From Salinisphaera sp. UBA6602 (GTDB lineage: Bacteria; Pseudomonadota; Gammaproteobacteria; Nevskiales; Salinisphaeraceae), in contig DJIE01000063.1 of the NCBI GenBank assembly GCA_002433465.1, positions 1,531 to 32,978 on the forward strand: 31,448 bases of DNA. Direction: 5' to 3'. The notes beneath the pieces were generated by a model, which saw only the letters and a program-made list of their open reading frames with translations, ran no database searches and had not been told where the DNA came from. Position numbers and translations under genes: made by a program. Below are positions 24,870-31,448 of this stretch, piece after piece (position 1 is the first letter of the stretch; every line of letters begins with the position of its first letter).

Positions 24870-25669
24870 AATAAAACAGATGGCCGCGACGGCACCGATC
24901 CACACGCCTTCGGGCATGGGCTCAAGATGCGGTAGTCGCGGGTGTTAGCCGACCGAGCCTATGGACCCGGCGTGGGCGTGTCAAAACGAGCGCTAGACGC
25001 CAGGCCCGCTTTCGCGCCTGCGGATACGCTGATGATCACGTTTACGCGGCGTCGGCGCTATTCCGGAAACAACCGGCTCGGGTCTGGTATTTCCGCCCGA
25101 ACGGCAAGGCAGGCGGCGACGCCCCACGCACGTTAATAAAGCAGATAATCAAAGGCCAGTCTGTCTGCGTATATCTGCCAGATCCGGGTAGGGGATGCGG
25201 ATATTGTTGCTGCGTAGTTGAACACAGCGGGTGGCCGCTTCCGGTTGCGCGTCGAGCATGAAATTTGAACGCCGCTCATATCTTCAAAACGCGATAGTTG
25301 GCAAGTTTCGGGCGAATTTATAGCGCGCTGTTGGAAACGAGACGGACGTTATAAATTGCGGGGAGAGCAATGTGGCCGCTGCGTAATGACCGGCCTATGC
25401 GGGGCGTTGTGCCCTCGCGCCGGTGCTGTCTGCATCCGAACGGCAACCCAAACCGTTTGTGCTAGCCAGCCGGGCTTAATGGCCGTGCGATCGATCCACG
25501 GATACGCTCGGCTGCGGGCGTCGATGACGCAATCCCATGCAGCGGGTATACGCGGGTCCACGCGTCGTATGGGGCTGTCCGGCCCGTTCTGTTATCTATA
25601 CGGCGAGCGCGGACGCACTGGGTCGCGTCCGTTCTTGTCGCCTTTCCTTGTTTTTCAACCGAGTCGCCT
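24870..25669. other. Long (about 800 bp) divergent gap between the BCCT and MscS genes
   Basis: This is the longest gap in the window. It is AT-richer than its neighbours, with patches such as GTTAATAAAGC (25135-25145), AATTTATAGC (25316-25325) and GTTATAAATT (25348-25357). No known RNA fold, tRNA or transposon end was recognised. A short frame of 31 codons at 25370-25465 has GGGGAGAG before its ATG but no similarity I know. Long control regions or a small RNA are possible. Confidence 0.5.
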
Positions 25670-26689
25670 ATGGCAATGCCCGAAGTTTCCTCGAACGATC
25701 AGCCGCAGACGCTGGATATTGATCCCGGCATGCTCGTGGAGCGGCTCGATACCTGGCTCGACGGGGCGATACGGTTGCTGCCGAATGTCGTGGTCGCGGT
25801 CATCGTGTTCCTGCTGTTCATGGTGCTGGCCTCGGTTGCACGGCGCCTGGTGGTACGACAGGGCGTACGTCGCTCGCGCGAGAATCTGGGCGAGGTGTTG
25901 GGTGGCTTCTTGAAGTGGACGACGTTGGTGATCGGCTTCATGTTGTCGGCCACTATCGTCATGCCTACGCTGCACCCGGGCGATCTCATTGCAGGCCTGG
26001 GCGTGAGCTCGATCGCGATCGGTTTCGCCTTCAAGGACATTCTGCAGAACTGGTTGGCGGGCCTGCTCATCCTTTTGCGCCAGCCGTTCAACATCAACGA
26101 TCAGATCGAGATCAACGGCTACGAGGGCACGGTGGAACGCATCGAAACGCGTGCCACGATCATCCGCACCTACGACGGCCAGAACGTGGTGATGCCCAAC
26201 AGCGATATCTATACCAACGCGGTGCTGGTCAAGACCGCCCATGCCAAGCGGCGTAGCCAGTACGATATCGGCATCGGTTACGGCGACGATATGGACAAGG
26301 CCTGCGAACTCATTCGCGAGGCGCTGGCCGGAGTCGACGAGATTCAGGCCGAGCCGGCGCCCGAAGCGTTCACCTGGGATCTGGCCGCCAGCTGGGTGAC
26401 CATTCGGGCCCGCTGGTGGACTGACAGCCGTCGGGCGGACGTGGTGCGCGTGCGTGCCCAGGCGGTGCGGGCAATCAAGCAGGCGCTCGACGCAGCCCAT
26501 ATCGATATGCCCTACGAAACCCGCGTTGCCCTCTGGCACGACCAGACCGAAGCAGGCGAGGGCGATCGCAGCGCCCAGCGGGAAGGCTGGCCGGTCGATC
26601 CTGAGCGGCCCACCGAACCGCGTTGGAAAGCCCAGGCACGCACCCACGCCGACCGCGACCGAGCGCGCCAGCCAAGGGCAGACGACTAA
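25670..26689 (+). CDS. Small-conductance mechanosensitive channel (MscS family)
   Basis: MscS channels open when membrane tension rises on sudden dilution and release solutes from the cytoplasm. The 339-residue protein has three membrane helices at about 37-58, 80-100 and 108-138. The third carries GLGVSSIAIGFAFKDILQNWLAG, the glycine/alanine-rich pore helix. The beta domain has PFNINDQIEING and VMPNSDIYTNAV, a signature of the family, and the alpha/beta vestibule domain follows. A polar, charged tail after residue 295 is specific to this protein. The start is MAMPEV; a second ATG is two codons on. Divergent from the BCCT gene, it forms an uptake/release pair for osmolytes. Identification is secure at family level. 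Confidence 0.93.
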   Translation: MAMPEVSSNDQPQTLDIDPGMLVERLDTWLDGAIRLLPNVVVAVIVFLLFMVLASVARRLVVRQGVRRSRENLGEVLGGFLKWTTLVIGFMLSATIVMPTLHPGDLIAGLGVSSIAIGFAFKDILQNWLAGLLILLRQPFNINDQIEINGYEGTVERIETRATIIRTYDGQNVVMPNSDIYTNAVLVKTAHAKRRSQYDIGIGYGDDMDKACELIREALAGVDEIQAEPAPEAFTWDLAASWVTIRARWWTDSRRADVVRVRAQAVRAIKQALDAAHIDMPYETRVALWHDQTEAGEGDRSAQREGWPVDPERPTEPRWKAQARTHADRDRARQPRADD

Positions 26690-26696
26690 CCGACAA

Positions 26697-26728
26697 GGCG
26701 GCGATCGGGTTTCGCCCGGCGCGCCGCC
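26697..26728 (+). terminator. Stem-loop after the MscS gene
   Basis: GGCGGCG / CGCCGCC (26697-26703 and 26722-26728), with an inner GGG/CCC, starts eight bases after the stop. No T-run follows, so intrinsic termination is uncertain. Confidence 0.35.
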
Positions 26729-26880
26729 AGGCTTGGGGAGCCGGCCCAGCGTGCGGGCGGCGCCGTGACCCGGGGCGAGGCCGTGGGTGAACGGGCATAA
26801 TGTCGGTCTGCGTGACCCTCCTGCCTGACCTGTGTTCGGGTAAGGGGGCGTTGCCTGTGCCATTGCCCTGTGAAGATCGC

Positions 26881-28158
26881 ATGCCAGCCACCCGTCGTTT
26901 ATTCCTGTTTACGTTCGTACTCGTTTGCGCTGCGATCACGTCGCCTGCGGTGGCCGAGCCGGACTACGCGGTGGCGCCACGTACCGGCCTGAGCGAAACG
27001 CACGGCTTCTCCGAGGGGCTGGCGGGCGTACGGGGCACGGGCGGCTACGGCTTTCTCGACCTGCAGGGCGAATACGTCGTCGAGCCGCAGTACGACAAGG
27101 CCGGCGATTTTCATGACGGGCTTGCACCGGTCGGCGACTTCAACCGCAGCGAAGTCGGCATGCGCTGGGGCTATGTCGATCGTCACGGCAAGCGCGTGGT
27201 CGATCTGCAATATGCCGAGGCCCGCGAATTTTCCGAGGGTCTGGCCGCGGTCAAGACCCCGGACGGCGACTGGCAATTCATCGATACCGACGGCCAGCCC
27301 GTGCTTAAGGTCGATCCGCGCTGGCACGGCGTGGATGCGGACAATCCGAACCTGCATCACCCTTTGGGGGATTTTCACGACGGTTGGCTTCGTATCGTCG
27401 ATGAACGCGGCGGCAGCAACTTCGTCGACCGCGACGGGCACAAACTGCGCGACGCGCCGTATCCGGCGGCCGGGCCGTTCTCCGACGGGCTCGCGGTGGT
27501 GTCCACCCAGGCCACGCCCGTATCCGAACCCAAGGGCGACAACGAACTCAGTCGTCTCTACGACAGCCTGCCGGGGCCCACGCCCAAGACCTATCAGTGG
27601 GCCGTCATCGATACCGAGGGCGATATCCGTTTCGCACTTCCCGACGATATGGAACGCGTCGGCCCGTTCATCGCCGGGCGGGCGAAATTCTATCGCGATG
27701 GCCGCTGGGGCATTATCGACGACAGCGGCGAGGTTGTGGTGCCGGCGCGCTATGAACACAAACCCCGCGGCTACGGCGACCGCGTGACGATGTTCGCCGT
27801 GGACGGCGAACGCAGCGATAACAGCGACGGGTATATCGAGGTGCTGGATCGCGACGGCGAACGCATCGCACGGATTCCGTTTCTGGATGACGAGGGGCGG
27901 TTCATGATCGACGCGAAGCAGGTATTCCACGAAGGCTTGCTTGGCGTCGAGTTGGCGCGCGGCCTGAACGAGGGCAAGGACTTCGAACGGCTTGGCTGGG
28001 GATTCATGGATACCCACGGGCGCATGGTCTTGGAGCCGCAGTTCTACAGCGTCGGCTCTTTCAGCGAAGGCCATGCCTTCGCGTCGCCCATGAACAGCGG
28101 CACCACTGGCATCCTGCGCAACCCGCTCGGCGCACAAAGCGCTGAAGACGCCTCCTGA
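26881..28158 (+). CDS. Secreted WG-repeat protein, function unknown
   Basis: The 425-residue product has a signal peptide (basic start, hydrophobic core, cleavage after VAE-type ASPAVA, about residue 24), so it should be periplasmic or secreted. At least six WG repeats follow. Each joins a beta hairpin such as GYGFLDLQGEYVVEPQYD, RWGYVDRHGKRVVDLQYA, WGIIDDSGEVVVPARYE and WGFMDTHGRMVLEPQF with an FSEGLAxV or FHDGLAPV unit. WG-repeat proteins form beta-rich binding surfaces and their partners are mostly unknown. The ATG at 26881 gives the signal peptide directly at the N-terminus; an ATG at 26800 would bury it, so it was not used. No partner is evident among the neighbours. Confidence 0.88.
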   Translation: MPATRRLFLFTFVLVCAAITSPAVAEPDYAVAPRTGLSETHGFSEGLAGVRGTGGYGFLDLQGEYVVEPQYDKAGDFHDGLAPVGDFNRSEVGMRWGYVDRHGKRVVDLQYAEAREFSEGLAAVKTPDGDWQFIDTDGQPVLKVDPRWHGVDADNPNLHHPLGDFHDGWLRIVDERGGSNFVDRDGHKLRDAPYPAAGPFSDGLAVVSTQATPVSEPKGDNELSRLYDSLPGPTPKTYQWAVIDTEGDIRFALPDDMERVGPFIAGRAKFYRDGRWGIIDDSGEVVVPARYEHKPRGYGDRVTMFAVDGERSDNSDGYIEVLDRDGERIARIPFLDDEGRFMIDAKQVFHEGLLGVELARGLNEGKDFERLGWGFMDTHGRMVLEPQFYSVGSFSEGHAFASPMNSGTTGILRNPLGAQSAEDAS

Positions 28159-28297
28159 GCCCCCGTGCTCTAGCCCGCCGAGTCGCGGGCATCTGGCTGG
28201 GCAGCGTGCGCGTGTCGCCGAACCAGGCGACCGTCCTTAACCCGCATGACGTATGGTCAACGGCGGCGATCTGGCCGCAGCAACGGACGTCTTGGAT

Positions 28298-28327
28298 GCC
28301 GCCGCGGCGTTCGGCGACCGCGGCGGC
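28298..28327. repeat. Perfect 10-bp inverted repeat
   Basis: GCCGCCGCGG and CCGCGGCGGC flank a 10-base loop containing TTCGG, 140 bases after the WG-repeat gene. It could stabilise an RNA end or act as a terminator without a T-run. Confidence 0.75.
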
Positions 28328-28476
28328 GAGGCCATGCGCCGTGCCGGTCTGTGCGGGCCGGCGGATAGCAACGTCTCCGTTATCGTGATCTTCCGACTGC
28401 CGAGTGCTCATGCGCGGCGTTCACCCTCTGGCCCCTAAAAGAGCGCGTGCTATAAATCAGGTGCGTTTGGGACCAC

Positions 28477-28482
28477 GGGAGG
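28477..28482 (+). promoter_or_regulatory. Ribosome-binding site of the DUF1772 gene
   Basis: GGGAGG lies five bases before the ATG at 28488. It is near-perfect and decides the start against the in-frame ATG at 28404. Confidence 0.8.
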
Positions 28483-28487
28483 TCACG

Positions 28488-28988
28488 ATGGGGGCGGCGG
28501 TTTTTACGGCGGCGGTATGGCTCTCAACTTTGCTGTGTTCGCTCGTCGCGGGGTTTTTGTTTGCGTTTGCCGTGGTGGTGATGCCGGGCATTCGCCGCTT
28601 ACCCGATCGCAGTTTTCTGGAAACGTTTCGTGCGATCGACGGGGTGATCCAGGCCCGTGCGCCGTTGTTCATGCTGATGTGGGTCGGTTCGGTCGTGGCG
28701 CTGTTGGCAGCCCTGGCGTTGGGATTCGCCGTGCTAGACGGCGCAGATCTGGCCTTGTTGGCCGCTGCGGCCGCGCTGTATCTCGTCGGCGTGCAGCTAC
28801 CCACGGGCCTGATCAATATCCCGTTGAACAATCGCATCCAGGCCTGTGATTTAGAGACGATGACGCCAGAGCAGCTGCGTGCGGCGCGGCATGCCTTCGA
28901 GTCGCGTTGGAACGGCTGGAACATCGTGCGTACCGCCGTGGCAAGCCTCACGGCGGCGCTGTTGTTCGGGCTGCTGTTACGTATCTAG
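28488..28988 (+). CDS. DUF1772-family (anthrone oxygenase-like) membrane protein
   Basis: The 166-residue protein has four hydrophobic helices, at about 7-30, 55-80, 85-108 and 143-164. A first-helix GFLFAFAVVVMPGIRRLP, a central LPTGLINIPLNNRI, and RHAFESRWNGWNIVRT before the last helix are the marks of the DUF1772 family. Some members are called anthrone oxygenases, but in bacteria the function is generally unproven. A strong ribosome-binding site supports the start. It appears to be its own transcription unit, with 168 bases to the next gene. Confidence 0.78.
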   Translation: MGAAVFTAAVWLSTLLCSLVAGFLFAFAVVVMPGIRRLPDRSFLETFRAIDGVIQARAPLFMLMWVGSVVALLAALALGFAVLDGADLALLAAAAALYLVGVQLPTGLINIPLNNRIQACDLETMTPEQLRAARHAFESRWNGWNIVRTAVASLTAALLFGLLLRI

Positions 28989-29155
28989 CCTGAGCTGCGC
29001 GCGCACGAGCATTGCCGGTGGGCCCTGCGTTTGCTTGAACACCCCGGCCAGCGGCAGGGCGGGCCGGATATTGCCGGCGGCGTAGCGTTCGGCGGGGCCG
29101 GCCGATTACCATGGGCGCACTGCACACCCGCCATGCACCGATCGGCTGGACTGCT

Positions 29156-29776
29156 ATGCACCTGTTACTTTCCGGGCTGGAACTGGCAGGCACGTTCGTT
29201 TTCGCCCTGAGTGGCGCGATGGCGGCGGCACAGAAGCGGCTCGATATCTTCGGGCTGGCGGTACTGGCGTTCGCCACCGGTACGGTGGGCGGCATCACCC
29301 GCGACCTGCTCATCGGCGCCACGCCGCCGCTGGCGATTGCAGACGTGCGCTACGGGCTGGTTACGATGCTTGCCGCGCTCGTGGTGTTCTTCGGTTATCG
29401 GTGGGTGGATCGTATCGCCCGGCCGGTGGGCGTCTTCGACGCCGCGGGGCTGTCGCTGTTCGCCGTCGGCGGCTCGATACGGGCGCTGGAGTTCGGCATT
29501 TCGCCGGTCATGGCGGCAGTGATGGGCATGATCACGGGCATCGGTGGCGGCATCATGCGCGACGTGCTTATCGACCGGCTGCCCATGGTGCTGGCGCCGA
29601 CCGAACTGTATGCCACGGCCGCGCTGCTGGGCTCCGGCGTCGCCGTGACCGGCGTTACCCTCAACTGGCCGTTCGCGCCCACCGTGATCGGCGCGGCCGC
29701 GCTGTGCTTTTTCGTTCGGTACATGGCGATGCGGCGCGGCTGGCACTTGCCGGTACCGCGCCTGTACAACGACTGA
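29156..29776 (+). CDS. TRIC-family (UPF0126/YadS-like) trimeric cation channel
   Basis: The 206-residue protein has seven hydrophobic helices in two inverted halves. It carries the repeated glycine-rich kinks TVGGITRDLL and GIGGGIMRDVL that form the selectivity path in prokaryotic TRIC channels. In the family these conduct monovalent cations such as potassium across the inner membrane. MHLLLSGLELAGTFVFALSGAMAA begins directly with the first helix, which supports 29156. The in-frame ATG at 29111 adds 15 polar residues and is possible, and neither start has a clear ribosome-binding site. It is convergent with the M48 peptidase gene. Confidence 0.85.
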   Translation: MHLLLSGLELAGTFVFALSGAMAAAQKRLDIFGLAVLAFATGTVGGITRDLLIGATPPLAIADVRYGLVTMLAALVVFFGYRWVDRIARPVGVFDAAGLSLFAVGGSIRALEFGISPVMAAVMGMITGIGGGIMRDVLIDRLPMVLAPTELYATAALLGSGVAVTGVTLNWPFAPTVIGAAALCFFVRYMAMRRGWHLPVPRLYND

Positions 29777-29916
29777 TCCGATGCCTGTCGACCGGCGTTG
29801 CCAACGATATGCGACGCCACCCAAACCTGGGCCCGCGATATTGCGCTCATGGACTCGACGCAGGGTCGCTGCAGGGAGCCATGCACGCCGGACTATCGTC
29901 GCGCGCCGATCACGAA

Positions 29917-31446
29917 TTACCGTTGTTGACCCTCAACGCCGAGCTCGTCGAGCACGGAGCCTGCGGCCCGGCCCTGCAGAGCGGCGGTGAACCGTTCGAC
30001 GAAGCGCTCATGTGTGAGGCGTTCGGCACTCGTACGCAGCGGCCCGAACCTCAGCACCACGTGCTGCGAGGACGGATGGCACTGGGCGGCCCCGAGCGTG
30101 ATGCGTGCACAGCGCGGCAGCGGCGCCTGTTCGTGCAGCTGCAGATAAACGCTGAGCTGGCCATTGCGGCGGTCGAAGCTGACGTTGTCCACGGCATCGA
30201 TCGGAATGGGGTCGCGCAGAGCACGGCTGAGGATCGCGCTGTCGGTGACCTGCACCACGGCCGGCGGCCTGCCGAGCAGTCGCCATGCCGCCAGGCCAAG
30301 GCTGAACAGGCCGACGCAGGGGGCAACGATGGCCGGCAGCAACAGATCGTGGGTGGCATAGCCGGAGACGAACAGGAACAGCCCGCCCAGCAGGCAGGCG
30401 ATACCGACGACGACACAGACCGCGATCACGCCCCGCATATCGGCGTAGTAGATGTTGTCGGCGGGCGTGTTCTGTTTGTCTCGTACCAGCGTGTGCAGCC
30501 AGCGGGCGTAGTCGTCGGTCAGCAGATTGGCGAGGTCGCGATCGATCTGTTCGATCACCGGCGCATCCGGGCCGACATAGCGTGCCAGCGCGTTCTGGCC
30601 CGGCGTGATGGTGCGTTCAGCGCGGGCGTATACGCGGCGGTCGTTGGCGACGTCGAGTGCGGCCAGCCGCTCGTTGAAGCCGGGATGGCGTGCATGCGGA
30701 TCGGGCACGGCGGCATCCTGTGCCACGGCCGGCATGGCATTCGCCCTCAACCAGGCATCGGCGGCGGTGAACGGCCGCTGCGGGGGCGTGATCGCGCCAT
30801 TCTGAAACGCCGCGATCGCCTGCTGGGCCACGTTCTGCGTGGCCGCCACGCGCAGCACGGTCGCGGCGGCAACCTGTGCGGAACTGGCATCGGCGGCGGC
30901 CCGGTCGGCACGGTATTCCGCCGCGCGTCGATCTCGGGCCACGGCGCGGTCCAGGGCGGCCATCACGCTCTCGGCAATACAGGCGACCGGGCGTGTAAGC
31001 AGGCCCTCCAGCTGGGCGCGGGCGCTGCTATGCTCGAGCACCGCATGGCCGCGGCCGATGGCGCGTTGGTCGGCGGCCAGCGTCAGCGCCTGTTCGATGT
31101 CGGCGTTGGCGACATGCGACAGCTCGTGGGCTATCAGCGCTGTGCACTCGGCTTCGTCTAGATGGGCCAGGGTAAGCAGCGGCAGATGCAGCGTGCAGCC
31201 CTGCAGTTCGGTGCCCGCCGGTTGTACCTGTACCGGGGCGGCGGTAACGAATGCGCCTTCCACGAAACCGAGGACGATCTGGTCCGGCACACGTGCGTCC
31301 TGTGCCTTGGCGATATCACGCACCAACTGCCATAGTGCCGGCGCGGCCGACGCCGTGAGCAGCTGTCCGGGCAGCTGGGTGACGGGTTGTTCGGCCAGCG
31401 TTCGGCGCAGCGCACGGGTGCCGGCGACGAAACGGAACAGGTCGAC
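29917..31446 (-). CDS. M48-family membrane metallopeptidase, 5' end outside the window
   Basis: The frame is open from the right window edge, so the N-terminus is missing. At least 509 residues are visible. HELSH is the zinc-binding HExxH with the catalytic Glu. AEYRADRAA about 80 residues later supplies the third ligand in the usual ExxAD form, which places it in the M48 group with HtpX/Oma1-like enzymes. Two membrane helices, VIAVCVVVGIACLLGGLFLFV and AIVAPCVGLFSLGLAAWRL, come after the protease domain. A C-terminal soluble domain of about 120 residues follows, of a type I do not recognise. M48 membrane proteases generally act in envelope protein quality control. The C-terminal part may bind substrate or membrane. 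Confidence 0.85.
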   Translation of the reverse strand, partial: VDLFRFVAGTRALRRTLAEQPVTQLPGQLLTASAAPALWQLVRDIAKAQDARVPDQIVLGFVEGAFVTAAPVQVQPAGTELQGCTLHLPLLTLAHLDEAECTALIAHELSHVANADIEQALTLAADQRAIGRGHAVLEHSSARAQLEGLLTRPVACIAESVMAALDRAVARDRRAAEYRADRAAADASSAQVAAATVLRVAATQNVAQQAIAAFQNGAITPPQRPFTAADAWLRANAMPAVAQDAAVPDPHARHPGFNERLAALDVANDRRVYARAERTITPGQNALARYVGPDAPVIEQIDRDLANLLTDDYARWLHTLVRDKQNTPADNIYYADMRGVIAVCVVVGIACLLGGLFLFVSGYATHDLLLPAIVAPCVGLFSLGLAAWRLLGRPPAVVQVTDSAILSRALRDPIPIDAVDNVSFDRRNGQLSVYLQLHEQAPLPRCARITLGAAQCHPSSQHVVLRFGPLRTSAERLTHERFVERFTAALQGRAAGSVLDELGVEGQQR

Positions 31447-31448
31447 GC

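Larger units (their letters stand above)
28159..28487. other. Gap of about 330 bp without a convincing gene
   Basis: Short frames on both strands lack ribosome-binding sites and similarity. The gap holds one strong inverted repeat (listed separately), and a TATAAA (28451-28456) lies about 30 bases before the next start, without a clear -35. Confidence 0.5.

Noticed and set aside
23295..24935. Plus-strand frame of about 546 codons opposite the BCCT gene
   Set aside because: Antisense shadow; the BCCT protein on the minus strand is unmistakable and has a ribosome-binding site and a terminator.
25356..25913. TTG-initiated frame overlapping the MscS start
   Set aside because: It runs in another frame through the MscS coding region and has a random-looking cysteine/arginine-rich sequence.
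1..31448. CRISPR arrays, rRNA, integrases or intact insertion sequences
   Set aside because: No regularly spaced repeats of 23-40 bases, no rRNA-like sequence, and no recombinase or transposase frame were seen.

Overview
The window looks like chromosomal DNA of a GC-rich gammaproteobacterium. The strongest evidence is the run ndk-rlmN-pilW-rodZ-hisS-yfgM-bamB-der, a gene order typical of that class, together with strong third-position GC bias. A sodium-type BCCT betaine/choline transporter and an MscS channel suggest a life with osmotic stress. A marine or halophilic lineage such as the Salinisphaera group would fit, but that genus guess rests on gene order and content only.

Region 1 (1-9660, all +) starts inside a cysteine desulfurase gene and continues with a degenerate IscU-like protein and an A-type Fe-S carrier, the remains of an isc locus. 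It then runs through ndk, rlmN, pilW, rodZ, hisS, yfgM, bamB and der. Most neighbours overlap by 1-4 bases, so this is probably one or two long operons covering Fe-S maturation, nucleotide balance, RNA modification, pili, cell shape, outer-membrane assembly and ribosome biogenesis. ispG, usually between rodZ and hisS, is absent, as are hscBA and fdx. About 390 bp without a convincing gene and a strong bidirectional terminator end the region.

Region 2 (10133-19087) holds an SH3-domain lipoprotein and xseA on the minus strand, then guaB (+), a metallo-beta-lactamase-fold hydrolase and a YjiH-like membrane protein (both -), and guaA (+). The guanine-nucleotide genes guaB and guaA are therefore split by two opposite-strand genes. 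The divergent yjiH-like/guaA gap contains a perfect 13-bp tandem repeat, a 7-bp inverted repeat and three 15-bp-period repeats.

Region 3 (about 18983-23180) is the accessory island and the main point of interest. Three genes with lower GC and different codon usage overlap by ATGA. They form an ABC three-component (ABC-3C) conflict system: a putative PD-(D/E)xK-type nuclease effector with an ABC-3C C-terminal domain, a middle component, and a DUF3732-like ABC ATPase with a CxxC zinc-hook-like motif. The system sits directly after guaA, whose 3' end is a known integration hot spot. The last 35 guaA codons already show foreign codon choice. Short sequences resembling mobile-element debris lie on the right side.

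Region 4 (23183-31448) returns to host-like composition. It contains a BCCT transporter (-) with a strong terminator, an unusually long gap of about 800 bp, an MscS channel, a secreted WG-repeat protein, a DUF1772 membrane protein, a TRIC/UPF0126 channel and a membrane-anchored M48 peptidase (-) cut by the window edge. No rRNA, tRNA, CRISPR array, integrase or intact insertion sequence was recognised.
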